Origin: Microbacterium sp. LWO13-1.2
GTDB lineage: Bacteria; Actinomycetota; Actinomycetes; Actinomycetales; Microbacteriaceae
NCBI RefSeq assembly: GCF_038397725.1
Contig: NZ_CP151634.1
Location: 2,542,001-2,606,000, forward strand
Length of the DNA: 64,000 nucleotides
Reading direction: 5' to 3'
In this document: piece by piece, positions 18,211 through 29,478 of the stretch
Layout of the letters: every line of letters starts with the position of its first letter
Numbering within the stretch: position 1 is the first letter of the stretch
Made by a program: the position numbers and the translations under genes
The notes under the pieces: model-generated
Databases searched by the model: none
The model's input: only the letters and a program-made list of their open reading frames with translations
Told to the model about the DNA's origin: nothing

Positions 18211-18220
18211 CGCTGCTGAT

Positions 18221-18250
18221 TTGCGGATGCTGCCGAGCGCGCGCTATCGT
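18221..18250 (+). promoter_or_regulatory. Promoter of the arginine leader/argC operon
   Basis: TTGCGG (18221-18226), an 18-base spacer and TATCGT (18245-18250). The -10 ends 6 bases before the ATG of the short ORF at 18257, so that ORF would be read from a leaderless mRNA start. Confidence 0.5.
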
Positions 18251-18256
18251 CCAGGC

Positions 18257-18340
18257 ATGCCTTCGGCCGCATCCGCTTCACTGACGCTCGTTCCGAGCGT
18301 CGTTTCGGTGCGCCGACGCCGGTCCGACCGCCGACTCTAG
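18257..18340 (+). CDS. Putative arginine-rich leader peptide of the arg operon
   Basis: A 27-codon ORF ending in RRRRSDRRL then TAG, with six arginine codons (CGC, CGA, CGC, CGG, CGC, CGA) among the last nine. It starts at an ATG 6 bases after a -10 box, the same leaderless architecture as nearby genes, and ends 84 bases before argC. This is the layout of a ribosome-mediated attenuator: a peptide rich in the end product of the operon it precedes. The bases covering the Arg codons can pair with downstream leader sequence. It is too short for statistical gene calling; the arginine run and position are the evidence. Confidence 0.6.
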   Translation: MPSAASASLTLVPSVVSVRRRRSDRRL

Positions 18341-18394
18341 GCGACCCCGCGCTCCTGCCCGATGGCAGTCGAGTGCCGGTGTCGCCGCTCCGGC
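18314..18394 (+). promoter_or_regulatory. Candidate attenuator structures in the argC leader
   Basis: CGACGCCGG (18314-18322, inside the Arg codons) can pair with CCGGTGTCG (18376-18384) over 9 bp with one G-U. The same downstream strand can instead form a local hairpin, GCCGG (18375-18379) with CCGGC (18390-18394). A further small stem CTGCC/GGCAG lies at 18355-18359 and 18364-18368. The first two are mutually exclusive, as attenuation needs. No T-tract is present, so the output could be Rho-dependent termination or control of argC translation. Confidence 0.4.
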
Positions 18395-18424
18395 TCATCC
18401 GACCCCGACCGTTAAGGTAGAAGC

Positions 18425-19477
18425 ATGACGTACACCGTCGCCGTCTCCGGCGCATCCGGCTATGCGGGCGGCGAGATTCTGCGCCTTCTCGCCGGTCATC
18501 CCGACATCGACATCCGTACCGTGACCGCGCATTCGAATGCCGGTCAGCCGCTGATCGATCATCAGCCGCACCTGCGCTCGCTCGCTCACCTCACTCTGCA
18601 GGACACGACGCCGGAGATCCTCTCCGGTCACGACATCGTGTTCCTCGCTCTCCCGCACGGCCAGTCCGGGCAGTACACCGATGCGCTGGGCGACACCCCG
18701 CTCGTCATCGACGCCGGTGCCGATCACCGCCTGACCTCCGAGGCGGCCTGGGATGCCTTCTACGGGGGCGCATTCCACGAGCCGTGGAGCTACGGCGTCC
18801 CCGAGCTCCTCGTGGACGGCGTCAAGCAGCGCGAGCTTCTGCGCCACGCGACCCGGATCGCGGCGCCCGGCTGCAACGCCTCCACGGTGAGCCTGAGTCT
18901 CGCACCAGGTGTCGCCGCGGGCGTCATCGATCCCGGTGACATCGTCTCCGTCCTCGCGGTCGGCCCATCCGGAGCGGGCAAGAGCCTCAAGCAGAACCTG
19001 CTCGCCAGCGAGGTCCTCGGCACCGCGAACCCCTACGCGGTCGGTGGGACGCACCGGCACATCCCGGAGATCCGCCAGGCTCTCGCCGCATCCAGCGGAG
19101 CGGACCCCGAGAGCATCCGCATCTCCTTCACGCCGGTCCTGGTGCCGATGTCTCGCGGCATCCTCGCGACGTCGACCGCGCCGATCAAGCCCGGAGCCAC
19201 CGACGCTGAGATCCGCGCCGCGTGGGAGAGTGCCTACGGCGATGAGACCTTCGTGCAGCTGTTGCCGGAGGGCCGTTTCCCACGCACCGCCGACGTGCTC
19301 GGCGCGAACACCGCCCTGATCGGTCTCGCCATCGACCGGGCAGCCAATCGCGTGACCGTGGTCACCGCCGTCGACAATCTCGTCAAGGGCACCGCGGGAG
19401 CAGCCATCCAGTCCATGAACCTCGCGCTCGGTCTGCCCGAGGACCGCGCCCTCTCAATCAACGGAGTCGCACCATGA
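18425..19477 (+). CDS. argC: N-acetyl-gamma-glutamyl-phosphate reductase
   Basis: NADPH-dependent reductase forming N-acetylglutamate semialdehyde, the third arginine step. The 350 residues include the N-terminal Rossmann motif [15 protein letters not shown], the catalytic cysteine in [12 protein letters not shown] near residue 150, and the family histidine region in [10 protein letters not shown] near 210. The start ATG is preceded by TAAGGTAG, which could be a weak ribosome binding site or a second -10 box 6 bases upstream. It overlaps argJ by 4 bases. Confidence 0.96.
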   Translation: MTYTVAVSGASGYAGGEILRLLAGHPDIDIRTVTAHSNAGQPLIDHQPHLRSLAHLTLQDTTPEILSGHDIVFLALPHGQSGQYTDALGDTPLVIDAGADHRLTSEAAWDAFYGGAFHEPWSYGVPELLVDGVKQRELLRHATRIAAPGCNASTVSLSLAPGVAAGVIDPGDIVSVLAVGPSGAGKSLKQNLLASEVLGTANPYAVGGTHRHIPEIRQALAASSGADPESIRISFTPVLVPMSRGILATSTAPIKPGATDAEIRAAWESAYGDETFVQLLPEGRFPRTADVLGANTALIGLAIDRAANRVTVVTAVDNLVKGTAGAAIQSMNLALGLPEDRALSINGVAP

Positions 19478-20631
19478 GCGTGACCGCACCCCAAGGATTC
19501 GAAGCCGCCGGCGTCGCCGCCGGTCTCAAGTCCACCGGCAAGCCCGATGTCGCTGTGGTCGTGAACCGCGGTCCGCGCAAGGTCGGCGCTGCTGTCTTCA
19601 CGAGCAACCGCGCGAAGGCGAACCCGATCATCTGGTCGCAGCAGGCCGTCGCGGACCGCGTCGTCGAGGCGGTCGTCCTCAACTCCGGAGGAGCGAACTG
19701 CTTCACCGGAACGTTCGGGTTCCAGACGACGCACCAGACCGCGGAGAAGGCGGCCGAGATGCTCGGCGTCAGCGCCGGTGACGTGCTGATCTGCTCCACG
19801 GGACTGATCGGGGTCGGCGACGAAGTGTTCCGTGCGAAGGTGCTCACCGGCACCGCCCACGCGATCGCCGAACTCAGCGCGGACGGCGGTCAATCCGCAG
19901 CCGAGGCGATCATGACAACCGACTCGGTGTCGAAGACGGCGACGATCACGCGCGACGGCTGGACCATCGGCGGCATGGCGAAGGGTGCCGGCATGCTGGC
20001 ACCGGGCCTCGCAACGATGCTCGTCGTTCTCACCACCGATGCCGTCCTCGAGCCGCTCGAGGCCGACGCGGCGCTCCGCCGCGCCACCGGGCAGACGTTC
20101 GACCGCCTCGACTCCGATGGCTGCATGTCGACGAACGACCAGGTCACACTGCTCGCGAACGGCGCGAGCGGCGTCGTCCCGGGCCTCGAGGACTTCACCC
20201 AGGCGCTCATCGACCTCTGCCTCGAACTCTCCGTGAAGCTGCAGGGCGACGCGGAGGGCGCGAGTCACGACATCACGATCGAGGTCCGGAATGCGGCATC
20301 CGAGCAGGATGCCGTCGAAGTCGGACGCTCCGTCGCCCGCAACAACCTGTTCAAGGCGGCGATCTTCGGCAACGACCCGAACTGGGGGCGCGTGCTCGCG
20401 GCGATCGGCACCACCAACGCGCAGTTCGATCCGTACGACGTCGACGTCTCGATGAACGGCGTCCGGGTGTGCTCGCAGGGCGGTCCCGATCGCCCCCGCG
20501 AAGAGGTCGACCTCACGCCGCGCGCGACGCACCTCGTGATCGACCTGAAGGTCGGCGATGCGTCGGCAACGATCCTCACCAACGACCTCACCCACGATTA
20601 CGTGCACGAGAACAGCGCGTACGCCTCATGA
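19474..20631 (+). CDS. argJ: Glutamate N-acetyltransferase/ornithine acetyltransferase
   Basis: Transfers the acetyl group from N-acetylornithine to glutamate and closes the acetyl cycle; bifunctional members also use acetyl-CoA. The 385-residue precursor autocleaves before the threonine of the [14 protein letters not shown] motif (about residue 180). The C-terminal segment [14 protein letters not shown] is also conserved. ATGA overlaps on both sides couple it to argC and argB. Confidence 0.96.
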   Translation: MSVTAPQGFEAAGVAAGLKSTGKPDVAVVVNRGPRKVGAAVFTSNRAKANPIIWSQQAVADRVVEAVVLNSGGANCFTGTFGFQTTHQTAEKAAEMLGVSAGDVLICSTGLIGVGDEVFRAKVLTGTAHAIAELSADGGQSAAEAIMTTDSVSKTATITRDGWTIGGMAKGAGMLAPGLATMLVVLTTDAVLEPLEADAALRRATGQTFDRLDSDGCMSTNDQVTLLANGASGVVPGLEDFTQALIDLCLELSVKLQGDAEGASHDITIEVRNAASEQDAVEVGRSVARNNLFKAAIFGNDPNWGRVLAAIGTTNAQFDPYDVDVSMNGVRVCSQGGPDRPREEVDLTPRATHLVIDLKVGDASATILTNDLTHDYVHENSAYAS

Positions 20632-21541
20632 CCGACATCCAGGACACCACGCCGGACGTCGCCGCCGTCAAGGCCTCGACGCTCATCGAGTCGCTCCCGT
20701 GGCTGAAGAAGTTCCGCGACCAGATCGTCGTCATCAAATACGGCGGCAACGCCATGATCTCCGATGAGCTGCAGGAAGCATTCGCACAGGACATCGCCTA
20801 TCTGCGTTACGTCGGCGTGCAGCCGGTCGTCGTGCACGGTGGCGGGCCGCAGATCTCCGACATGCTCGAGCGCTTGGACATCCCCAGCGAGTTCAAGGGC
20901 GGCTACCGGGTCACCAACACCGAGGCGATCAGCGTCGTACGGATGGTGCTCACCGGCCAGGTGAACCCGCAGCTCGTCGCGAAGATCAATTCGCACGGTC
21001 CGATCGCCACCGGTCTCAGCGGTGAGGACGCGGGCCTGTTCGGCGGCCGCCGCCGCGGCGTCATTATCGACGGCGAAGAGATCGATCTCGGACGCGTCGG
21101 CGACGTCGTGGAGGTGGATCCGACGCCGGTGCTCGATCACCTCGCTGCCGGTCGCATCCCGGTCGTCTCCAGCATCGCCCCCGATCTCGATCACCCGGGA
21201 CAATCGCTGAACGTGAATGCGGATGCCGCGGCGTCCGCATTGGCGATCGCCCTGGATGCCGCCAAGCTCGTCATCCTCACCGACGTGCCCGGCTTGTACG
21301 CGGACTGGCCCAACCGGGATTCGCTGGTCTCTCATCTCACCTCGACCGAGCTCATCAGCATGCTGCCCAAGCTGGAGTCGGGGATGATCCCGAAGATGCG
21401 GGCCTGCCTCGACGCTGTCGAGGGAGGAGTGGACGCGGCGGCCATCATCGATGGGCGAGTGCCCCACTCGGTGCTCGTCGAACTCTTCACGAGCAAAGGA
21501 ATCGGAACAGAAGTGGTCATGGCAGCGAACGGGGTATCGGC

Positions 21542-21545
<4 letters not shown>
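20628..21545 (+). CDS. argB: Acetylglutamate kinase
   Basis: Phosphorylates N-acetylglutamate; usually the feedback-controlled step in cyclic arginine pathways. The 305 residues start at ATG 20628 overlapping the argJ stop; the frame is open further upstream only inside argJ. Motifs: VIKYGGNAM (phosphate-binding Lys) near 37, [14 protein letters not shown] near 65, and the C-terminal [17 protein letters not shown] with [10 protein letters not shown]. An N-terminal helix of about 25 residues ([14 protein letters not shown]), typical of arginine-inhibited hexameric forms, is present, suggesting feedback inhibition. Confidence 0.96.
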
Positions 21546-25130
<3,585 letters not shown>

Positions 25131-25166
25131 GGCACTCGGTCTGTCGCGACTGGGGTCTGCAGCGAC

Positions 25167-25757
25167 TCAGTGCAGAGCCGTGTCGGCGACAGAACGCTCC
25201 CAGCGCGTGAAGCGGACGGTGAAGTCGGAGCGGGTGGGAGCAGCGAGGAACGGCCCGGCGGATGCAGGAGCATCCCCGTCGAACGGTGCGACCCGCACCA
25301 GCCGCCACTCGCCGTCGCCTGCGCGGGCGCGCACGATCAGGGCGTCCGGCCATCGGCTGACGCGCACGGTGATCTCGCTCTCGTGCCAGTCGTCGACGTG
25401 GCCGACCGACCAATCCGATCGGATGTCGGTGACGACGGCGCCGAGACCGAGGTGGTCGTCGGCGTATTCGATGCCCGCCTTCATCCAGTGCTCGTCATCG
25501 ATCCTCACGAAGACGCCGGCCTGATCGAACTGTCCGTCCCAGGGTGCACGGAACGAGACGTCCATGGCCTCGCCGACCGCGAGCGGGGCGAGCAGCGCAT
25601 GTTCGGTGTCGTGCACGAATCCGTAGGCGGTGTGCCTCCACGCATCGCTGCTCTCGACGGCTGTGACGTCGAGGTGGTCTGCGGTGTCCGCGGATTGCGT
25701 GGCGGGGGCATGGGTCCAGGTCCCGTCGGACCAGGGGATGATCTGTGATTCAGGCAT
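25167..25757 (-). CDS. DUF1349 family protein
   Basis: A 196-residue protein with the concanavalin-like beta-sandwich of DUF1349 (related to yeast YPL-type regulators and bacterial carbohydrate-binding lectin folds). Signature segments are GVFVRIDDEHWMKAGIEY and DWHESEITVRVSRWPDALIVRARAGDGEWRLVRVAPF. It starts at ATG 25757, 8 bases after a TATACT -10 box read on the minus strand; longer versions would run through the promoter region of the divergent satD gene. Function unknown, possibly carbohydrate binding. Confidence 0.8.
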   Translation of the reverse strand: MPESQIIPWSDGTWTHAPATQSADTADHLDVTAVESSDAWRHTAYGFVHDTEHALLAPLAVGEAMDVSFRAPWDGQFDQAGVFVRIDDEHWMKAGIEYADDHLGLGAVVTDIRSDWSVGHVDDWHESEITVRVSRWPDALIVRARAGDGEWRLVRVAPFDGDAPASAGPFLAAPTRSDFTVRFTRWERSVADTALH

Positions 25758-25817
25758 GTTCCCAGAGTATAGCCAAATAAGGCATAAGTAGTGGATTATT
25801 CGTGATACGGTTATCAC
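25758..25817. promoter_or_regulatory. Divergent promoter region between DUF1349 and SatD genes
   Basis: An AT-rich island in GC-rich surroundings. Minus strand: -10 box TATACT at 25771-25766, 8 bases before the DUF1349 ATG. Plus strand: TACGGT at 25806-25811, 6 bases before the SatD ATG at 25818. Both messages would be leaderless. The plus -10 lies inside the inverted repeat GTGATA-CGGT-TATCAC (25802-25817), so a protein bound there would block satD, and perhaps the other gene as well. Confidence 0.55.
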
Positions 25818-26462
25818 ATGGTCATCGCCGTACTCGCCGACATCGTGGGCTCTCGCAAGCTCGATGACCGCACGGCCGCGCAACGGGTTCTCGATGACAC
25901 CATCGCGCAGGTCGAGGCGGATCTCCCCCTCGCGGCGCATCCGTTGACGCCCACAGTAGGGGACGAGCAGCAGGGCGTCTATCGCGATCTCGAAGATGCC
26001 ATGACTTCGCTCCTGATGATCCAGCTGCGCCTGCCCGACGGCATCGGCTTCCGATTCGGCATCGGGGTGGGGGAGGTGCGTCCCGTCGCCTCGGTGCACG
26101 GTGAACTCGCCGACGGTCCGGGTTGGTACGCGGCGCGGACGGCGATCGAGACCGTGCACGCGCGGGAAGGACGCGCCGTGCCGCGCACGCGGACGTGGAT
26201 TGTCGGAGCCCCGGGGCAGGATGAGGTCATGGAGAGCACGATCGCGGCATCCAACGCCTACCTCCTCGTCCGCGACGAACTGGTCGGGGCGATGAACGAG
26301 CGCGAACGGCGCCTGAGCTACGGCCGTCTGGTCGGCCGGTCGCAGCACGAGCTCGCGATCGAAGAAGGCATCTCGCAGCCGAGCGTCTCGAAGGCGCTGA
26401 GGAACGCGGGGACTGCCGCGATCCTCGAGGGACTGAACGCACTCCGAGGAGAGTCCGAATGA
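25818..26462 (+). CDS. SatD-family protein with C-terminal helix-turn-helix
   Basis: A 214-residue protein beginning MVIAVLADIVGSRKLDDR, the SatD family signature (named from a Streptococcus secretion and acid tolerance locus; function unclear). The middle resembles a nucleotide-cyclase-like fold in outline (FRFGIGVGEVRPV, GWYAARTAIE). The last 45 residues (HELAIEEGISQPSVSKALRNAG) look like an HTH of the sigma-70 region 4 type, so it may bind DNA, possibly the palindrome on its own start. It is coupled by an ATGA overlap to a membrane protein. Confidence 0.8.
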   Translation: MVIAVLADIVGSRKLDDRTAAQRVLDDTIAQVEADLPLAAHPLTPTVGDEQQGVYRDLEDAMTSLLMIQLRLPDGIGFRFGIGVGEVRPVASVHGELADGPGWYAARTAIETVHAREGRAVPRTRTWIVGAPGQDEVMESTIAASNAYLLVRDELVGAMNERERRLSYGRLVGRSQHELAIEEGISQPSVSKALRNAGTAAILEGLNALRGESE

Positions 26463-27304
26463 TCGTCGCCGGATTCATCCTTCTGGCCGTCGGTGCAGCC
26501 GACCTGGTTCGCCAGTTCGCCCCACGGCGCTGGATCGGCTATCTGGTCGTCGTCGTGGCGCTGCTTCTGCTGGGCAGCGTCAGCGATGCGCTGCTGCCCA
26601 TGGCTGCCTCACTCGTCGTCGGCGCCCTCTGGGTGTGGTCCATGCCGGACGATCGGCGAGCCCCCCTGGGATTCTGGCCGGCCGTGCTGCTCGGTGTCCT
26701 GGCCGTCGGCGCGGTCGTCTGGTTCGGGGCTCGCCAGGATGCCGGACTGATCGGCGAGGTCTGGACTCTGCGTTCGCCGTTCGGCGAGGTCTCGTTCGAC
26801 CTGGCCATGCTCGTGCTGGGTGTGGGAGTCTTCCTCCTCGAGTCCGCGAATCTCGTGGTGCGCGCCGCGCTCGATGGTGAGCACACGTGGCGCCCGGCCG
26901 ACCCCGTGACCGAGACGGTCGTCGTCGCCGCCGCCGAAGTCGAGACTTCTGTGGAGCCGGTGACCGCCGCCGAGACCGTGATCACCGCCGACGGGACAGA
27001 GGTCGCATCCTCGGATGCCGGCGCAGAAGAGGCGACCTCATCTCTGAGCGATCCGCGTGCCGGATTCAAGGGAGGTCGTCTGATCGGCCCCCTGGAGCGG
27101 ATGCTCGTGCTGATCCTGACTCTTGCCGCGGCGTATCCGATCCTCGCCGCGATGCTGGCCGCCAAGGGCATCGTGCGTTTCCCGGAGATATCCCGCGACG
27201 GCGAGACCGGCGCTCGCGCCGAGTATTTCCTCGTTGGAAGCCTGGTGAGCTGGGTCATGGCACTCGGCTCGGCATTCTTGGTCTGGTGGGCGGCGCACAG
27301 CTGA
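26459..27304 (+). CDS. Membrane protein encoded with SatD
   Basis: A 281-residue protein with about four N-terminal hydrophobic segments (residues 1-18, 24-45, 50-63, 68-86), another near 103-125, a long acidic Thr/Val/Ala-rich loop (about 135-190), and two C-terminal segments near 205-225 and 252-275. A two-gene pairing of satD with a membrane protein is common in actinobacteria and firmicutes. Function unknown; translational coupling to satD suggests a shared task. Confidence 0.75.
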   Translation: MIVAGFILLAVGAADLVRQFAPRRWIGYLVVVVALLLLGSVSDALLPMAASLVVGALWVWSMPDDRRAPLGFWPAVLLGVLAVGAVVWFGARQDAGLIGEVWTLRSPFGEVSFDLAMLVLGVGVFLLESANLVVRAALDGEHTWRPADPVTETVVVAAAEVETSVEPVTAAETVITADGTEVASSDAGAEEATSSLSDPRAGFKGGRLIGPLERMLVLILTLAAAYPILAAMLAAKGIVRFPEISRDGETGARAEYFLVGSLVSWVMALGSAFLVWWAAHS

Positions 27305-27319
27305 GGTTCGGCGCGCTGA

Positions 27320-27325
27320 TAGCCT
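27320..27325 (+). promoter_or_regulatory. -10 box of tyrS (decides start codon)
   Basis: TAGCCT lies 7 bases before GTG 27333. A second in-frame GTG at 27327 is only one base after the box and would lie upstream of the transcript start, so GTG 27333 is preferred. Confidence 0.5.
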
Positions 27326-27332
27326 GGTGCGC

Positions 27333-28634
27333 GTGTCACATCCCGCTCTGACGACCGCTGAACCCGCGATCGACCCCACGTTCGACAACGTGTGGGATGA
27401 ACTCGTGTGGCGCGGACTCGTACACGTGTCCACCGACCAGGAGGCGCTGCGCGCCCTGCTCGCGGGAGACCCGATCACGTACTACTGCGGTTTCGATCCG
27501 ACCGCGCCGAGCCTGCACCTGGGCAACCTCGTGCAGCTGCTGACGCTGCGCCGGATTCAGCTGGCCGGCCACAAGCCGCTCGGGCTCGTCGGCGGCTCGA
27601 CCGGCCTGATCGGCGACCCGCGGCCGACGGCCGAGCGCACGCTGAACACGCGCGAGACGGTCGAGGAGTGGGTGGGGCGCCTCCGCACACAGGTCGAGCG
27701 CTACCTCAGCTTCGATGGTGACAACGCCGCCCGGATCGTGAACAACCTCGACTGGACCGCGCCGATGTCGGCGATCGACTTCCTGCGCGAGATCGGCAAG
27801 CACTACCGCGTCGGCACCATGCTGAAGAAAGATGCGGTCGCCGCGCGCCTGAACTCCGACGAAGGCATCAGCTACACCGAGTTCAGCTACCAGATCCTGC
27901 AGGGGATGGACTTCCTCGAGTTATACCGGCAGTACGACTGCGTGCTGCAGACCGGCGGCTCCGACCAGTGGGGGAACCTCACCAGCGGCACCGATCTGAT
28001 CCGTCGCTCCGAAGGCGTTTCCGCGCACGCGATCGGCACCCCGCTGATCACGAACAGCGACGGCACCAAGTTCGGCAAGAGCGAGGGCAACGCGATCTGG
28101 CTGGATGCCGAGATGTGCAGCCCGTACCGGATGTACCAGTTCTGGCTGAGCACGGCGGATACCGACGTGATCGACCGTCTGAAGGTCTTCACCTTCCTGA
28201 GTCGGGCCGAGATCGAGGAGTACGCGGTGCTCGTCGCATCCGAGCCGTTCCGCCGGGCGGCGCAGAAGCGACTCGCGCTCGAGGTCGTCGCCACCGTGCA
28301 CGGCGTCGACGCGGCCGCCGCCGTCATCGCGGCATCCGAGGCGCTGTTCGGGCAGGGCGATCTGTCGGCGCTGGATGCAGCAACGCTGCGGACAGCGCTC
28401 GAGGAGCTCCCGAACGCCACCGTCGCGGCGGAGACCCCCGTGGTCGAAGCGCTCGTCGCGACCGAACTCGTGTCGAGCATCTCCGAAGCACGCCGGGCGA
28501 TCGCGCAGGGTGGTGTCTCGCTCGACGGCGAACGCGTCGAAGACGAGACGGCGACGGTGCAGGGGTCTCTTCCCGGCGGTGTATCCGTTCTTCGACGAGG
28601 CAAGAAGACCCTCGCCGGCGTCTTCGTCGGCTGA
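27333..28634 (+). CDS. tyrS: Tyrosyl-tRNA synthetase
   Basis: Class I synthetase that charges tRNA-Tyr. The 433-residue product shows the HIGH-equivalent motif in PSLHLGNLVQLLTL near 50, tyrosine-binding YCGFDPTAPS and QILQGMDFLELYRQY, and the KMSKS-equivalent KFGKSEGNAIWLD near 245. The C-terminal S4-like RNA-binding domain (ISEARRAIAQGGVSLDGERVEDE) occupies about 365-430. Start chosen from the -10 spacing. Confidence 0.96.
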   Translation: MSHPALTTAEPAIDPTFDNVWDELVWRGLVHVSTDQEALRALLAGDPITYYCGFDPTAPSLHLGNLVQLLTLRRIQLAGHKPLGLVGGSTGLIGDPRPTAERTLNTRETVEEWVGRLRTQVERYLSFDGDNAARIVNNLDWTAPMSAIDFLREIGKHYRVGTMLKKDAVAARLNSDEGISYTEFSYQILQGMDFLELYRQYDCVLQTGGSDQWGNLTSGTDLIRRSEGVSAHAIGTPLITNSDGTKFGKSEGNAIWLDAEMCSPYRMYQFWLSTADTDVIDRLKVFTFLSRAEIEEYAVLVASEPFRRAAQKRLALEVVATVHGVDAAAAVIAASEALFGQGDLSALDAATLRTALEELPNATVAAETPVVEALVATELVSSISEARRAIAQGGVSLDGERVEDETATVQGSLPGGVSVLRRGKKTLAGVFVG

Positions 28635-28653
28635 CGCCGCGTCGACGGGGATC

Positions 28654-29457
28654 ATGCCGTTCACGCCGAGCCACGCGGTCATCGCGCTGCCGTTCATCCG
28701 CACGCCGCTGGTGCCGTCGGCGATCGCGATCGGTGCGATGACCCCCGATCTGCCGCTGTTCCTGCGCGGCTTCGGCGTGAGTTACTCCTTCACCCACACC
28801 ATCGGAAATGTCCTCTGGACGGCTCTGCTCGCGTTCGGCCTGTTCCTCCTGTGGCGAGTGGTGCTGCGGCCGGCAGTCCCGGAGTTGGTACCGGTCGGGC
28901 TGGCACGACGTCTGCCATCGGACTGGACCGACACCGGCTTGACTGCGCTCCGGCGTGCGGTCGGGATCGAGCAATCCCGCGGCTATCCGGTGCTGCTGGC
29001 GCTGTCGTTCGTGCTGGGTGTGCTCTCGCACATCGCGTGGGACCTGTTCACCCACGAGGGGCGCGGGGGAGTGGAGCTGATCCCGGCGCTCGACGCGATG
29101 TGGGGTCCGCTGCGCGGATACAAGTGGCTGCAGCACGGATCCAGTGTCATCGGCCTCGTGATCATCGCGGTCTGGGCGCTGCTCCGACTGCGGCGCGCGA
29201 CAGCGGGAGCCGCACCTGCACGGGTGCTGCCGTCCTGGGTCCGAATCGGCTGGTGGGTAGCGCTGCCCGTTGTCCTCATCGCGGCGTGGGGGTTCGGTCT
29301 CGCCATGCTGGGGCCGCTGAATGCAGAGTTCACCGCGCAGCACCTGGCGTATCGGGTGCTGCCTTCGGCGTGCGCCGTGTGGGGTGGTCTGACTCTGATG
29401 CTCTGCCTCGTGCTGCCGGTGTTCCGTCGAACGTCGTCACGCGCATCGAAGGCCTGA
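28654..29457 (+). CDS. DUF4184 family membrane protein
   Basis: A 267-residue protein beginning MPFTPSHAVIALPF with IAIGAMTPDLPLFL, the start typical of DUF4184, a family related to membrane-bound metal-dependent hydrolases of the YfhO/YdjM type. His and Asp residues (SHAV, TPDLP, FTHTIGN, SHIAWDLFTHEG) could bind a metal. About six membrane segments. ATG 28654 is used; upstream extension overlaps tyrS. Function unknown. Confidence 0.8.
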   Translation: MPFTPSHAVIALPFIRTPLVPSAIAIGAMTPDLPLFLRGFGVSYSFTHTIGNVLWTALLAFGLFLLWRVVLRPAVPELVPVGLARRLPSDWTDTGLTALRRAVGIEQSRGYPVLLALSFVLGVLSHIAWDLFTHEGRGGVELIPALDAMWGPLRGYKWLQHGSSVIGLVIIAVWALLRLRRATAGAAPARVLPSWVRIGWWVALPVVLIAAWGFGLAMLGPLNAEFTAQHLAYRVLPSACAVWGGLTLMLCLVLPVFRRTSSRASKA

Positions 29458-29478
29458 CGACCGTGGTTGAATTCTGAG

